Shown: in pieces, positions 12,093 to 21,609 of the stretch | Position numbering within the stretch: position 1 is the stretch's first letter | Layout of the letters: every line of letters starts with the position of its first letter | From: Comamonadaceae bacterium G21597-S1 | Lineage (GTDB): Bacteria; Pseudomonadota; Gammaproteobacteria; Burkholderiales; Burkholderiaceae_C | Assembly (NCBI GenBank): GCA_027214345.1 | Contig: JAPWHR010000001.1 | Span: 682,001 to 746,000, forward strand | Direction of reading: 5' to 3' | Length of the DNA: 64,000 bases | Program-made: the position numbers and the translations under genes | Notes under the pieces: model-generated | The model's input: the letters and a program-made list of their open reading frames with translations, nothing else | The model's database searches: none | What the model was told of the DNA's origin: nothing

Positions 12093-13076
12093 CTAGTTGT
12101 TGCGCTCCAAAAGCTGACTCGACAATTGTAGCAAACAAGAACGGTGCGGACCGGCTGGCAATTGCTCTGCAGCGCAGGTCGCACGTGCCGCTTCGCGCGC
12201 CGCCGCGTCACGTGAAAAATCGAGTGCTCCCGTTTCCCTGACGATGCCGACGACCTGTTCCAGCATGTCGACGGCACCGGACTCGATTGCGCCGGCGATC
12301 ACGGCCCGCTGCTCGGCGGAGCCCCGTTGCATGGCGCAAATCAGCGGCAGCGTCGCTTTGCCTTCACGCAAGTCGTCGCCGAGGTTCTTGCCCAGCAGCT
12401 CGGCGTCGCCGGCATAGTCGAGCACGTCGTCGATGACCTGGAACGCGGTACCCAGGGCTTGTCCGTATTGAGCGCAGGTCTCTTCCAGGTCGCTCGATGC
12501 TCCGGCGAGGATGGCGCCGACCCGCGCGCTGGCCTCGAAGAGCTTGGCTGTCTTGGATCGGATCACATGCAGGTATCCGGCTTCATCGAGTCCGGCGTTG
12601 TGCATGTTCATCAACTGCAGGACTTCGCCTTCCGCGATCACGTTGGTGGCATCCGCCAGCACGGCCATGATGCGCATGTCCCGGGCTTCCACCATCATCT
12701 GAAAAGCCCTGGAATAAAGGAAGTCGCCGACCAGCACACTGGCCGGATTGCCGAACATCTCGTTGGCCGTTGCATTGCCGCGGCGCATTGCCGAGTCATC
12801 CACGACATCGTCGTGCAGCAAGGTCGCAGTATGGATGAACTCGACGACCGCGGCCAGGTTGAAGCGTTGCTCGCCGGTATATCCCAGAGCGCCGCTGGTG
12901 AGCAGCAGCAGTGCGGGGCGCAGCCGTTTGCCGCCGGCCCCGATGATGTAGCGTGACACTTCCCCGACCAGCGGGACGCCCGAGTCGAGCCGGCTTGCGA
13001 TGGCGGCATCGACTTGACGCATGTCTGCCGCTATCACGGCGAGGCCGGGCGCTGAAGGTGAGGATGGTGTCTGCAA
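12093..13076 (-). CDS. ispB: Octaprenyl diphosphate synthase (polyprenyl synthetase)
   Basis: This trans-prenyltransferase extends farnesyl diphosphate with isopentenyl units to make the side chain of ubiquinone. The 327-residue protein has the first aspartate-rich motif at Asp89-Asp90-x-x-Asp93 (LLHDDVVDD) and the second at Asp216, Asp217, Asp220 (VIDDVLD). The GGKRLRP substrate motif is at about 48-54. Location next to rplU/rpmA, divergently oriented, matches ispB in E. coli. Chain length (C40) is inferred from this context, not from the sequence. A perfect TATAAT -10 lies just upstream on its strand. Confidence 0.95.
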   Translation of the reverse strand: MQTPSSPSAPGLAVIAADMRQVDAAIASRLDSGVPLVGEVSRYIIGAGGKRLRPALLLLTSGALGYTGEQRFNLAAVVEFIHTATLLHDDVVDDSAMRRGNATANEMFGNPASVLVGDFLYSRAFQMMVEARDMRIMAVLADATNVIAEGEVLQLMNMHNAGLDEAGYLHVIRSKTAKLFEASARVGAILAGASSDLEETCAQYGQALGTAFQVIDDVLDYAGDAELLGKNLGDDLREGKATLPLICAMQRGSAEQRAVIAGAIESGAVDMLEQVVGIVRETGALDFSRDAAAREAARATCAAEQLPAGPHRSCLLQLSSQLLERNN

Positions 13077-13101
13077 GGCCGGGCTGGAAAGTTAGCCGTG
13101 C

Positions 13102-13133
13102 ATTATAGGAAGGCGCTGCGGGTCGCCGTGCAA
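13102..13133 (-). promoter_or_regulatory. Candidate ispB promoter
   Basis: A perfect -10 hexamer TATAAT reads on the minus strand at 13107-13102, 25 bases before the ispB start. The best -35-like element is TTGCAC at 13133-13128, but the spacing of 20 bases is long, so only the -10 is convincing. Confidence 0.45.
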
Positions 13134-13150
13134 GCATCCTGATCCGCAGG

Positions 13151-13178
13151 GTGACATTCACTCGGGGAGTGCTATACT
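13151..13178 (+). promoter_or_regulatory. Probable sigma70 promoter of rplU-rpmA
   Basis: GTGACA (13151-13156) and TATACT (13173-13178) are separated by 16 bases, a good sigma70 match. Transcription would start near 13185, leaving a leader of about 65 bases before rplU at 13252. It is divergent from the ispB promoter in the same intergenic region. Confidence 0.65.
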
Positions 13179-13251
13179 CGCTGGCTGTGCGGAATTTGGT
13201 CCGCGCAGTTGTTTGGAAGACGCGAACAGCGTCTTTAGATGAGAGGTCCAC

Positions 13252-13563
13252 ATGTACGCGGTCATAAAAACCGGTGGCAAGCAATATCGCGTTGCTTCCG
13301 GCGAGAATATCAAAGTAGAACAGATTGCTGCGGATGTAGGCCAGGAGATCGTCATCGACCAGGTTCTGGCTGTCGGAAACGGCGCTGAAATCAAGGTTGG
13401 AACGCCCCTGGTATCCGGCGCAACTGTCAAAGCCACGGTCGTGGCGCATGGCAAGCACGACAAGGTCAGCATCTTCAAGATGCGCCGTCGCAAGCATTAC
13501 CAGAAGCGCCAAGGTCATCGTCAGCAGTACACCGAACTGCAAATCGGCGTTATTGCGGCCTGA
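13252..13563 (+). CDS. rplU: 50S ribosomal protein L21
   Basis: L21 binds 23S rRNA domain I near L20. The 103-residue sequence begins [18 protein letters not shown] and ends with the conserved basic [18 protein letters not shown]-type segment ([14 protein letters not shown]), both family hallmarks. A GAGAGG ribosome site precedes the ATG. It is followed 51 bases later by rpmA, the standard bacterial pair. Confidence 0.98.
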   Translation: MYAVIKTGGKQYRVASGENIKVEQIAADVGQEIVIDQVLAVGNGAEIKVGTPLVSGATVKATVVAHGKHDKVSIFKMRRRKHYQKRQGHRQQYTELQIGVIAA

Positions 13564-13614
13564 TGAACCATTGAGCTCGGGTCGATCCCGGTTCAAACTG
13601 ATTGGAGAAGCTAA

Positions 13615-13872
13615 ATGGCACAGAAAAAAGGCGGCGGCTCGACGCGCAACGGGCGTGATTCCAAGCCCAAGATGCTGGGGGTGAAGGTTTTTGGTGGTGA
13701 GGTGGTTTCCGCCGGCTCCATCATCGTTCGCCAGCGCGGTACACGTTTCCACCCCGGCGTCAACGTCGGACTCGGCAAGGACCATACCTTGTTCGCATTG
13801 GCAGATGGCAAGGTTTCCTTTGCCGTCAAGGGCGCGATGAACAAGCCAACGGTCAACGTCACATCGGCCTGA
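13615..13872 (+). CDS. rpmA: 50S ribosomal protein L27
   Basis: L27 reaches towards the peptidyl-transferase centre through its N-terminal tail. The 85-residue protein starts [17 protein letters not shown] and contains the family signature [15 protein letters not shown]. The tail starts directly with the functional AQKKGGGS residues, so no Firmicutes-type N-terminal cleavage extension is present. A GGAGAAG ribosome site lies upstream, and a strong terminator-like hairpin follows at 13893. Confidence 0.98.
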   Translation: MAQKKGGGSTRNGRDSKPKMLGVKVFGGEVVSAGSIIVRQRGTRFHPGVNVGLGKDHTLFALADGKVSFAVKGAMNKPTVNVTSA

Positions 13873-13892
13873 TCCGACGTCAGCCCGGTCTC

Positions 13893-13919
13893 AAACCCTG
13901 CGCCTTGCGCGGGGTTTTT
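13893..13919 (+). terminator. Rho-independent terminator after rpmA
   Basis: AACCCTGCGC and GCGCGGGGTT pair (one imperfect position) around a short CTT loop and run into five T residues, 20 bases beyond the rpmA stop. This should separate the ribosomal protein transcript from obgE. Confidence 0.8.
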
Positions 13920-14016
13920 CGTTTGTAAGTCCTTGTATTTGTGTCCTTGATACCGACATTGCCCTGACCACCGAGGTGTTGCCGGGTCGACTAGCCCCGG
14001 TAGCCCGTTATCCATC

Positions 14017-15087
14017 ATGAAATTCGTCGACGAAGCCTATATCGACATCGCCGCTGGCGATGGTGGTGCGGGCTGCGTGTCGTTCCGGCACGAGAAATAC
14101 AAGGAGTTCGGCGGGCCCAATGGCGGGGACGGCGGTCGTGGCGGCCATGTCTATGCGGTTGCCGACGTGGGGCTGAACACACTGGTCGATTTCCGGTACG
14201 CGCGCCGACACGAGGCCAAGCGCGGACAACATGGAATGGGCTCCGACATGTTCGGTGCCGCGGGTGACGACATCACCTTGCGCGTACCGGTGGGCACGGT
14301 CATTTCCGATGCCGAAACCGGCGAAGTCCTGTACGAGTTGCTCAAGCCCGGGGAGGTCGTCACGATTGCCAAGGGCGGCGACGGCGGCTTCGGCAACATG
14401 CGCTTCAAGAGCGCGATCAATCGCGCGCCCCGGCAAAAGACGCCGGGCTGGCCAGGGGAAAAAAAGAGCCTCAAGCTCGAGTTGAAGGTGCTGGCGGATG
14501 TCGGCCTGCTGGGCATGCCCAATGCAGGCAAGTCGACCTTGATTTCCGCGATCTCCAACGCCAGGCCTCGCATTGCCGACTATCCCTTCACGACCCTGCA
14601 TCCCAACCTGGGTGTAGTTCGCGTCGGACCGTCCCAGAGTTTTGTCGTGGCAGACCTGCCGGGGCTGATCGAAGGGGCCTCCGAAGGCGCCGGCCTCGGG
14701 CACCTTTTTCTGCGGCATCTGCAGCGCACGCGACTGCTGTTGCACGTCGTTGACATGGCGCCGTTCGACGACAGCGTGGACACCGTCGCGCAGGCGAAAG
14801 CCATCGTCAACGAACTCAAGAAATACGATCCGAAGCTCCATCGCAAGCCGCGCTGGCTGGTGTTGAACAAGCTCGACATGGTGCCGGCCGACAAGCGGGC
14901 GGCCCTGGTGGCCGACTTCGTGCGACGCATGCGGTTCAAGGGCCCGGTATTCGAGATCTCGGCCCTGACGCGGGACGGTTGCGAAGCGCTGGTGCAGGCG
15001 GTCTTCAAGCAGGTACAGGTGCAGAAGCAGGCCGAGCAGGTCGTGCCGGTCGTCGATCCGCGCTTCACGCCCGGCGACACCGCATAA
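14017..15087 (+). CDS. obgE: Obg family GTPase (CgtA)
   Basis: ObgE is an essential GTPase involved in late 50S ribosome assembly and stress control. The 356-residue protein has the glycine-rich Obg fold over the first ~158 residues ([22 protein letters not shown]). The G domain follows, with G1 GMPNAGKST near 168, a [10 protein letters not shown]3 motif and NKLD G4 motif. The C-terminal extension after ~335 is short, unlike the long acidic tail of E. coli ObgE. It follows rplU-rpmA as in most bacteria but has its own start after a terminator. Confidence 0.97.
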   Translation: MKFVDEAYIDIAAGDGGAGCVSFRHEKYKEFGGPNGGDGGRGGHVYAVADVGLNTLVDFRYARRHEAKRGQHGMGSDMFGAAGDDITLRVPVGTVISDAETGEVLYELLKPGEVVTIAKGGDGGFGNMRFKSAINRAPRQKTPGWPGEKKSLKLELKVLADVGLLGMPNAGKSTLISAISNARPRIADYPFTTLHPNLGVVRVGPSQSFVVADLPGLIEGASEGAGLGHLFLRHLQRTRLLLHVVDMAPFDDSVDTVAQAKAIVNELKKYDPKLHRKPRWLVLNKLDMVPADKRAALVADFVRRMRFKGPVFEISALTRDGCEALVQAVFKQVQVQKQAEQVVPVVDPRFTPGDTA

Positions 15088-15138
15088 CCGGTTTCGTCTT
15101 GTCACCTGGTCAGTCCTCCAAGCCCCGAGTTCCGCTGA

Positions 15139-16275
15139 ATGAGCACGAGCGCCCAACCCCTCGTGATGCGCCAGGCACGGCGCATCGTGGTCAAGGTCGG
15201 CTCCAGCCTGGTCACCAACGATGGCCGTGGACTGGACGAGGAGGCCATCGGCGAGTGGTGTCGCCAGCTGGCGTTGCTGGTCGGTGACAAACGCGAAGTG
15301 GTGATGGTCTCCAGCGGCGCGATCGCCGAGGGGATGAAGCGGCTGGGCTGGAAGACCCGTCCGCACGAGGTCCACGAACTGCAGGCGGCCGCGGCCGTCG
15401 GGCAGATGGGACTTGCGCAGATGTACGAGTCCAAGCTGCGTGCCCATGGCCTGGGCAGTGCCCAGGTCTTGCTGACCCATGCGGATCTGGCGGACCGCGA
15501 GCGGTATCTGAATGCCCGATCGACGCTGATGACCCTGCTCAAGCTGGGCATCGTCCCGGTCATCAACGAGAACGACACGGTCGTCAACGACGAGATCAAG
15601 TTCGGCGACAACGACACGCTCGGGGCCCTGGTCGCCAATCTCGTCGAGGCGGATCTGTTGATCATCCTCACCGATCAACAAGGCCTGTACACGGCCGATC
15701 CGCGCAAAAATCCGGATGCGCAGTTCGTGCACGAGGCCAAGGCCGGCGACGCCGCGCTGGAGCTGATGGCCGGTGGCGCCGGCTCCAGCCTCGGCCGCGG
15801 CGGCATGATCACCAAGATCCTGGCGGCGCGCCGGGCGGCTGGCTCGGGCGCATCGACCATCATCGCGTGGGGCCGCGAACCCGATGTGCTGCGGCGCCTC
15901 ACCGCCGGTGAATCGATCGGCACCTTGCTCGTCGCGCAGACCCAGAAGAAGCAGGCGCGCAAGCAGTGGATATCCGACCATCTGCAGTTGCGCGGTGCAG
16001 TCACGGTGGATGCCGGCGCCGCATCGAAGTTGCGGGCTGACGGCAAGAGCCTGTTGCCGATCGGCATGCTCAGCGTGGTCGGTGAGTTTTCGCGTGGCGA
16101 CGTGATCGCCGTGCGCGAGACCTCCGGCGCCGAGATCGCCCGCGGACTGGCCAACTATTCCAGCTTCGAGGCGCGCCTGATCTGCCGAAAACCTTCAGCG
16201 GAGCTCGAGCGCGTGCTGGGGTATGTCGCGGAGCCGGAGATGGTCCACCGCGACAACCTTGTCATCACGCGTTGA
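15139..16275 (+). CDS. proB: Glutamate 5-kinase
   Basis: ProB phosphorylates glutamate to gamma-glutamyl phosphate, the first step of proline synthesis, and is normally feedback-inhibited by proline. The 378-residue protein has an amino-acid-kinase domain with VVKVGSSLV near residue 16, INENDTV and FGDNDTLGA motifs, and a C-terminal PUA domain from about 285 ([22 protein letters not shown]). The ATG at 15139 gives [15 protein letters not shown]; a start at the internal Met10 is possible. The obgE-proB-rppH neighbourhood is typical of Burkholderiales. proA is not in this window. Confidence 0.96.
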   Translation: MSTSAQPLVMRQARRIVVKVGSSLVTNDGRGLDEEAIGEWCRQLALLVGDKREVVMVSSGAIAEGMKRLGWKTRPHEVHELQAAAAVGQMGLAQMYESKLRAHGLGSAQVLLTHADLADRERYLNARSTLMTLLKLGIVPVINENDTVVNDEIKFGDNDTLGALVANLVEADLLIILTDQQGLYTADPRKNPDAQFVHEAKAGDAALELMAGGAGSSLGRGGMITKILAARRAAGSGASTIIAWGREPDVLRRLTAGESIGTLLVAQTQKKQARKQWISDHLQLRGAVTVDAGAASKLRADGKSLLPIGMLSVVGEFSRGDVIAVRETSGAEIARGLANYSSFEARLICRKPSAELERVLGYVAEPEMVHRDNLVITR

Positions 16276-16305
16276 TCCGCGGCGCAGCCGGGGCGACGGG
16301 ACGGC

Positions 16306-16824
16306 TCAGCGCTGTACACCGTCGGACACCGACTGCTTGAGCTTGCGCAGGATGTCCTGCGGCGAAACGCCGGATGCCGACCGCCCGTTGCAGACACCTT
16401 GCCGTGCCAGCGCCAGTGCGTGCATCGACGGCTGGCTGGCATTGAGCGCCTTCCACTGCGGATCGGGCACGGGGTCCCATTTCCCGTCGTTGCCGGCGCG
16501 CGCATAGGTCTTGACCTCGCCGGCCCGGCACCAGATGCCTTCGTACGCGGCATTGATGTTGCCGCTGCCGGACACGGCGACCACGACATAACGCACGATA
16601 CCGTCGCTCGATACCGTCAGGCTGTCAGGGTCCAGCCCCAGCTTGACCGACAGGTAACGCGGCATCTCGATCGGCACCAGCTTGTCGGTCCTGAACGTGG
16701 CCGGTGGCTTGGTTTCCAGCTCCTTCCAGTCGGGGTCCAGGTCCGCCAGCTGGGCATATGCCGGAGCGATCATCAACAGGCAGGTGGCAAAGGCAACTGC
16801 GCGCCTAACGCGCGTGGGGCTCAT
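16306..16824 (-). CDS. CNP1-like family exported protein
   Basis: The product is 172 residues with an N-terminal signal peptide ([19 protein letters not shown], cleavage expected after AYA). The mature part begins [12 protein letters not shown] and contains [13 protein letters not shown]-type sequence here as [13 protein letters not shown] and the [15 protein letters not shown] segment typical of the CNP1-like family. The function is unknown; it should be periplasmic. Its ATG at 16824 lies inside the 3' end of rppH, overlapping it by 20 bases; an ATG at 16833 is an alternative. rppH and CNP1-like genes are frequently paired in this order. Confidence 0.85.
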   Translation of the reverse strand: MSPTRVRRAVAFATCLLMIAPAYAQLADLDPDWKELETKPPATFRTDKLVPIEMPRYLSVKLGLDPDSLTVSSDGIVRYVVVAVSGSGNINAAYEGIWCRAGEVKTYARAGNDGKWDPVPDPQWKALNASQPSMHALALARQGVCNGRSASGVSPQDILRKLKQSVSDGVQR

Positions 16825-17464
16825 CGGTTTCATCGGTCTCGACGTTGGTATGCGGGTCCGGCTCATAACTGGCCCCGGGGGGCAGGGCCATTCCCGGCCG
16901 CGCCGAACCGTCGGTCGCATGCGTGTGGTGATGGTGGTGTTCGTGGTCGCGCACCCGGCTGCCGCTGCGCAGGTAGCGGTTGCGAACCTCGTGACGCGGC
17001 AGGTACCGCGCAAGTTCCGTCAAGGCCATCTCGTAGACGCCGCGCTTGAACTCGACGACCATGTCCAGCGGAACCCAGTAGTCGTTCCAGCGCCAGGCGT
17101 CGAATTCAGGGTGATCGGTTGCGCGAAGATTCAGGTTCCAGTCGTATCCGACCAATTGCAGCAGGTACCAGATCTGCTTCTGGCCCTTGTAGTGTCCGCG
17201 TGCGTCGCGGCGAATGTAACGATCCGGCACCTCGTAGCGCAACCAGTCGCGGGTACGCGCGACCACGCAAACGTGCTCCGGCTGGAGCCCCACTTCTTCG
17301 TGCAGCTCTCGGAACATGGCCTGTTCGGGGGTTTCTCCTCGATCAATGCCACCCTGCGGAAACTGCCACGAATGGGTACGAATGCGCTTGCCCCAGAATA
17401 CCTGGTTCCTCTGGTTGAGCAGAACGATGCCGACATTGGGCCGAAAGCCGTCCCGGTCAAGCAT
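16805..17464 (-). CDS. rppH: RNA pyrophosphohydrolase RppH
   Basis: RppH removes pyrophosphate from the 5' end of mRNA, starting RNase E-dependent decay. The N-terminus [15 protein letters not shown] and the Nudix box [20 protein letters not shown] followed by VGL are diagnostic. The protein is 219 residues, longer than E. coli RppH (176), because of a C-terminal extension after ~165 that includes a histidine-rich run (HEHHHHHTH) and an acidic end. I chose the ATG at 17464; a TTG two codons upstream is unlikely. The 3' end overlaps the CNP1-like gene. It is divergent from proS. Confidence 0.95.
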   Translation of the reverse strand: MLDRDGFRPNVGIVLLNQRNQVFWGKRIRTHSWQFPQGGIDRGETPEQAMFRELHEEVGLQPEHVCVVARTRDWLRYEVPDRYIRRDARGHYKGQKQIWYLLQLVGYDWNLNLRATDHPEFDAWRWNDYWVPLDMVVEFKRGVYEMALTELARYLPRHEVRNRYLRSGSRVRDHEHHHHHTHATDGSARPGMALPPGASYEPDPHTNVETDETDEPHAR

Positions 17465-17546
17465 AATCAAACCCCAATTTTCAAACTGGGTCCATTATGC
17501 CCCGCAAGCTGCGAGCGGCAAAGCGCCTGGAACCGTCCCGACTCCC

Positions 17547-19289
17547 ATGAAAGCCTCCCGTTTTTTCATCTCCACGCTCAAGGAAGCGCCCGCCGACGCC
17601 GAAGTCGCCAGCCATCAATTGATGATGCGCGCCGGCCTGATCAAGAAGCTCGGTGCCGGCATCTACAGCTATATGCCGATGGGCCTGCGGGTCATCCGCA
17701 AGGTGGAGGCCATCGTGCGCGAGGAGATGAACCGCGCCGGCGCGGTGGAGCTGACGATGCCGGTGGTGCAGCCCGCCGAGTTGTGGCAGGAAACCGGTCG
17801 GTTCGCCAAGATGGGCCCCGAACTGCTGCGGATCCGCGACCGGCATGACCGCGACTACATCGTGCAGCCGACCAGCGAAGAGGTCGTGACCGACATCATG
17901 CGGCAGGACATCAAGAGCTACAAGCAGTTGCCGCGCAACCTCTACCAGATCCAGACCAAGTTCCGTGACGAACGTCGTCCGCGCTTCGGACTCATGCGCG
18001 GGCGCGAGTTCATCATGAAGGACGCCTACAGCTTCGATCGCGACGCCGACAGCGCCAAGGCGAGTTACGAAATCATGGCCCAGGCCTACCGCCGCATCTT
18101 CGATCGGTTCGGACTGCGTTACCGGGCCGTTGCCGCCGACAGCGGTGCCATCGGTGGCGACCTGAGCGAGGAGTTCCAGGTCATCGCGGCCACGGGCGAG
18201 GACGCCATCGTCTATTGCCCCGACAGCGACTACGCGGCCAACATGGAAAAAGCCGAGGCGATGGCGCCCGGGCAAGCCCGACCCGAGCCGTCCCAGGCCA
18301 TGGCGCGGACCGCAACGCCGGGCAAGAGCACCTGTGCCGATGTGGCCCAGTACCTGGGCGTGCCGCTGCAGCAGACGGTCAAGTCGCTGGTCGTCACGAC
18401 CGAACAATGCGACGAGACCGGCGCCGTGGTCGACAAGCAGGTGTGGTTGCTGATGGTGCGTGGTGACCACGAACTCAACGAGGTCAAGGCCAACAAGGTC
18501 CCCGGCCTCGAGCATGGGTTTCGTTTCTCGACGCTGGAGGAGATCGACGCGCATTTCGGCTGCAAGCCGGGTTACCTGGGCCTGATCAACCTGCGCAAGC
18601 CGGTGCGGGTCGTGGCCGATCGCGATGTCGCCGTCATGGCCGACTGGATCTGCGGCGCCAATGAACCGGATTTCCACATCACCGGCGTGAACTGGGGCCG
18701 CGACCTGCCGGAGCCCGAAATCATCGCGGACCTGCGCAACGTAGTGGCCGGCGACGCCTCGCCGGATGGCAAGGGCGTGCTGGCGATCGAGCGCGGAATC
18801 GAAGTCGGCCACGTGTTCTACCTGGGCACCAAATACAGCCGCGCGATGAACGCCACCTTCCTCGACGCCAACGGCAAGCCCCAGTTCATGGAGATGGGGT
18901 GTTATGGCATCGGCATCACGCGCCTGCCGGCGGCGGCGATCGAGCAGAACCACGACGAACGCGGCATCATCTGGCCGGATGCGCTGGCACCTTTCACGCT
19001 GGTGATTTGTCCCATCGGCCCGGATCGCAGCCCCGAGGTCAAGGCTGCGGCCGAGGCGCTGTATGCGCAGTTCCTGCAGGCCGGGGTCGACGTCATCCTG
19101 GACGATCGCGGCGAACGCCCGGGCGCGATGTTTGCCGACTGGGAGTTGATCGGCGTGCCGCATCGTGTCACCATTGGCGATCGGGGCCTCAAGGAAGGCC
19201 AGGTCGAGTACCAGCATCGGCGCGACACGGAGTCCACCAAGGTCGCCCTGGACGCGGTCTTTGCATTCGTGACATCCCGATTGGAGTGA
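17547..19289 (+). CDS. proS: Prolyl-tRNA synthetase
   Basis: ProS charges tRNA-Pro; a tRNA-Pro(CGG) gene is also in this window. The 580-residue bacterial-type class II enzyme has motif 1/2 regions ([20 protein letters not shown] is the motif 2 area), an inserted YbaK-like editing domain at about 225-400, and the motif 3 GCYGIGITR. The C-terminal anticodon-binding domain includes [21 protein letters not shown] chose the ATG at 17547 ([15 protein letters not shown]), which matches the family; the frame stays open upstream into the divergent rppH. The stop overlaps the next start by one base. Confidence 0.97.
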   Translation: MKASRFFISTLKEAPADAEVASHQLMMRAGLIKKLGAGIYSYMPMGLRVIRKVEAIVREEMNRAGAVELTMPVVQPAELWQETGRFAKMGPELLRIRDRHDRDYIVQPTSEEVVTDIMRQDIKSYKQLPRNLYQIQTKFRDERRPRFGLMRGREFIMKDAYSFDRDADSAKASYEIMAQAYRRIFDRFGLRYRAVAADSGAIGGDLSEEFQVIAATGEDAIVYCPDSDYAANMEKAEAMAPGQARPEPSQAMARTATPGKSTCADVAQYLGVPLQQTVKSLVVTTEQCDETGAVVDKQVWLLMVRGDHELNEVKANKVPGLEHGFRFSTLEEIDAHFGCKPGYLGLINLRKPVRVVADRDVAVMADWICGANEPDFHITGVNWGRDLPEPEIIADLRNVVAGDASPDGKGVLAIERGIEVGHVFYLGTKYSRAMNATFLDANGKPQFMEMGCYGIGITRLPAAAIEQNHDERGIIWPDALAPFTLVICPIGPDRSPEVKAAAEALYAQFLQAGVDVILDDRGERPGAMFADWELIGVPHRVTIGDRGLKEGQVEYQHRRDTESTKVALDAVFAFVTSRLE

Positions 19290-19960
19290 TGACGGGTCTG
19301 CCAATCAGTATCAGGACTTCCGCCGCAGCCGACGCAGCCGGAGTTACGCGGCGCAACTGCCTCGTGGCCATGGCCGGTGCCGGTGTGGCAGCCGCCGTGC
19401 CCGCCGTTGCGTGGGCCGGTGGCCAGCTGGAGGAGCCGCTGATCGACTCCGTGCGCACGGCATTGACAGCGTCGATCAACAGCGACGCGCCGCCGGTGCC
19501 GGTGTTCGCCGATACCGAGTCGCGTATCGCCTACCTGCGCTGGCTGGGTGCGATGAGTACCCGCCTGCGGCGGCGCAAGGCCGACCTCGATACACGCACG
19601 GAGTTCCTGCAGACGGTCTGGTACGAGACCAAACGCGCCGGGCTGGATACCACGTTGGTGCTCGGGCTGATACAGGTCGAGAGCGCGTTTCGCAAATTCG
19701 CGGTATCCGTGGCCGGTGCGCGTGGCTACATGCAGGTCATGCCGTTCTGGACCCGGGTGCTGAGCAACGGCGATCCGTCGGTGTTGTTCCACATGCAGAC
19801 CAACCTGCGTTTTGGCTGCGTCATCCTGCGCCACTACCTGGACCGCGAGAAGGGCAACCTGTTCATGGCGCTGGGTCGTTACAACGGCTCGCGCGGCAAG
19901 TCCCCGTACCCCAATGCGGTGATGCGCGCCTCGCGCCAGTGGGAGCACCACACCGCCTGA
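19289..19960 (+). CDS. Lytic transglycosylase with SLT domain
   Basis: The 223-residue product has a Slt-type domain: GLIQVESAF with catalytic Glu131, then ARGYMQVMPFW and ALGRYNGSRG. Such enzymes cleave peptidoglycan glycans with formation of 1,6-anhydro-MurNAc. The N-terminus has TRRNCLVAMAGAG at 20-32 followed by a hydrophobic stretch ending in AWA, which resembles a twin-arginine signal peptide, although the residue after RR-x is Cys where Phe/Leu is usual. The ATG overlaps the proS stop (TGATG), so translation is likely coupled. Confidence 0.9.
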   Translation: MTGLPISIRTSAAADAAGVTRRNCLVAMAGAGVAAAVPAVAWAGGQLEEPLIDSVRTALTASINSDAPPVPVFADTESRIAYLRWLGAMSTRLRRRKADLDTRTEFLQTVWYETKRAGLDTTLVLGLIQVESAFRKFAVSVAGARGYMQVMPFWTRVLSNGDPSVLFHMQTNLRFGCVILRHYLDREKGNLFMALGRYNGSRGKSPYPNAVMRASRQWEHHTA

Positions 19961-19975
19961 GGCCGGCGCAGCACT

Positions 19976-20974
19976 CTACTGGACGAAGCCGATCGTGCTC
20001 TTGCGTGCGGCGGACCGGGGCAGGTCCCCGGTCTGCACCGAGTCCCGGTTGTCCAGCCGGGCATTCCCGAAGCCGGTCATCAGGGCCCGGCGCATGTCGC
20101 GCGGCGCCATTTCGGCCAGCTGGTCGAGCACATCGGGCGCCGGCTCCGGATCGAAATGCCGGCCCCATCCGTGGGCGTCACGGATCGACCGGTACAGATT
20201 GCGGGCGATCAGGCGCGCGGCGTCCAGGTCGGGCGCGTCGACCCAGAACACGTTCATGCGGTTGCGGATCGGTTCGGGGATCGCGCGTTCGTCATTGGCC
20301 GTGGTGATCCAGATCACCTGGCTGGCGTCGATCGCCACCTCGGCGAATTCGTCGGTGAATTTCTGCGCGGTATCGTGTTCGAGCAGGCTGTACAAGGCAC
20401 CCAGCGGATCGTACTGGGCGTCGCTGCTGGCCTTGTCGATCTCGTCGACCACGATGACCGGATTGGCGTATTCCCCATCGACCAGGGCTTCGAACACCTT
20501 GCCGGGCTTGGCCCCTTTCCACTGGCTCGATGCGCCCGAGAGCAGCCAACCCGCCGTCATCGAGCTCATCGGGACCAGGCTCATGCCGGTGCCGAGCAGG
20601 TCGGCCAGCTTGCGGGCGAAATGGGTCTTGCCGATACCGGGTGCTCCCAGCAGCAGCATCGGCGTGACTTCGAGCCCGTCCCCGCTGTCCTGGGACAGCG
20701 CGACATGGCGCTTCACGTCGTCGAGCACCTCGTGGAAATTCGGCAGCGTCGCGTACAACTCACCCATGTCGGGAACGCCGGAAGGCTTGACCTGGAAGCG
20801 TTGCGGCCCGCGTTCGAGCATGCGTTGGTAGGTTGCGCGCAGCGTGTCGTAGTCGCGTTCCGCCAACCCGTCGAGCTTGCGCTGGACCTGCTGCGGTTCG
20901 AAGACCTGGCGCATCTGCGCCACTGGCAGACGAAACGGGGACCTCGAGGGTGCAACGGGCTTCGCAGATTCCAT
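19976..20974 (-). CDS. Lon-like AAA+ ATPase without protease domain
   Basis: The 332-residue protein is a single AAA+ module. Walker A GAPGIGKT is at 110-117, Walker B VIVVDEIDK around 173-181, a sensor-1 ITTAN follows and an arginine-rich PIRNRM segment comes next. The spacing and the GAPGIGKTHFARKLAD / DEIDKASSD wording resemble the ATPase domain of Lon, but no Lon N-terminal domain or Ser-Lys protease domain is present. Around 90 residues precede the AAA core. An AAGGAG ribosome site precedes the ATG. It is convergent with the lytic transglycosylase and unlinked to an obvious partner. Function unknown; a remodelling or adaptor-dependent role is only a guess. Confidence 0.85.
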   Translation of the reverse strand: MESAKPVAPSRSPFRLPVAQMRQVFEPQQVQRKLDGLAERDYDTLRATYQRMLERGPQRFQVKPSGVPDMGELYATLPNFHEVLDDVKRHVALSQDSGDGLEVTPMLLLGAPGIGKTHFARKLADLLGTGMSLVPMSSMTAGWLLSGASSQWKGAKPGKVFEALVDGEYANPVIVVDEIDKASSDAQYDPLGALYSLLEHDTAQKFTDEFAEVAIDASQVIWITTANDERAIPEPIRNRMNVFWVDAPDLDAARLIARNLYRSIRDAHGWGRHFDPEPAPDVLDQLAEMAPRDMRRALMTGFGNARLDNRDSVQTGDLPRSAARKSTIGFVQ

Positions 20975-21123
20975 GACCGGCTCCTTGTGCAGACATCCTG
21001 GGTTTATTCAAACACAGGACGCCGTCATCGCAAATACGGAAATGAAACCTCGCTGCGGCAATTGTTGCGAACCTGCCACCCCAATTGCCGCCATGCACAT
21101 CCATTCGCGCGAGCGAGCAAGCG

Positions 21124-21141
21124 CCCGCCCTGCGGGGCGGG
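21124..21141. other. GC-rich hairpin between grxD and the AAA+ gene
   Basis: CCCGCCC and GGGCGGG pair around a TGCG loop, downstream of grxD on the minus strand. No T-run follows on either side, so it may protect the 3' end or assist termination rather than act as a classical terminator. Confidence 0.5.
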
Positions 21142-21210
21142 ACACGGTGCGAGCCGGACCGGGCGGCGGCCGGGCGCTTCGGCGGAGCCTGCGGGTCGCC
21201 GCCGGGGGAT

Positions 21211-21534
21211 TCAGCCCTGGCCGGACAACACCTGCTGCAGTTCGCCGTTCTCGTACATCTCCATCATGATGTCCGAGCCGCCGATGAACTCGCCCTTGAC
21301 GTACAGCTGGGGGATGGTCGGCCACTGGCTGTAGTCCTTGATGCCGGCCCGGATCTCCGGGTCTTCCAGGACATTGACCGTCTTGACCTGCTTCGGATCG
21401 ACGCCGCAGGCCTTCAGGATCTGGATCGCGCGGCCGGAAAAGCCGCACTGCGGGAAAGAGGCGTTGCCCTTCATGAACAGCAGGACCGGGTTGCCCTTGA
21501 CCAGTTCGTCGATGCGTTGTTGCGTGTCGCTCAT
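21211..21534 (-). CDS. grxD: Monothiol glutaredoxin, Grx4 type
   Basis: GrxD-type monothiol glutaredoxins bind a glutathione-ligated [2Fe-2S] cluster and pass Fe-S clusters on. The 107-residue protein has the CGFS active site at residues 30-33, the WPTIPQLYV cis-proline segment and the GGSDI glutathione-binding motif. A strong AGGAGG ribosome site lies upstream of the ATG at 21534. It follows prmC by 75 bases on the same strand, so it may be the last gene of hemA-prfA-prmC-grxD. Confidence 0.96.
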   Translation of the reverse strand: MSDTQQRIDELVKGNPVLLFMKGNASFPQCGFSGRAIQILKACGVDPKQVKTVNVLEDPEIRAGIKDYSQWPTIPQLYVKGEFIGGSDIMMEMYENGELQQVLSGQG

Positions 21535-21609
21535 TGAGATCCTCCTAGATTCAGCGCTCGCGGGATTATTTCATCTTCCCGGGGGCCGTGCGGCGAACAA
21601 CCTTGTGTG

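Noticed and set aside
14008-15981. A 657-codon minus-strand open frame opposite obgE and proB.
   Set aside because: Antisense to two conserved genes and composed of shadow-like residues only.
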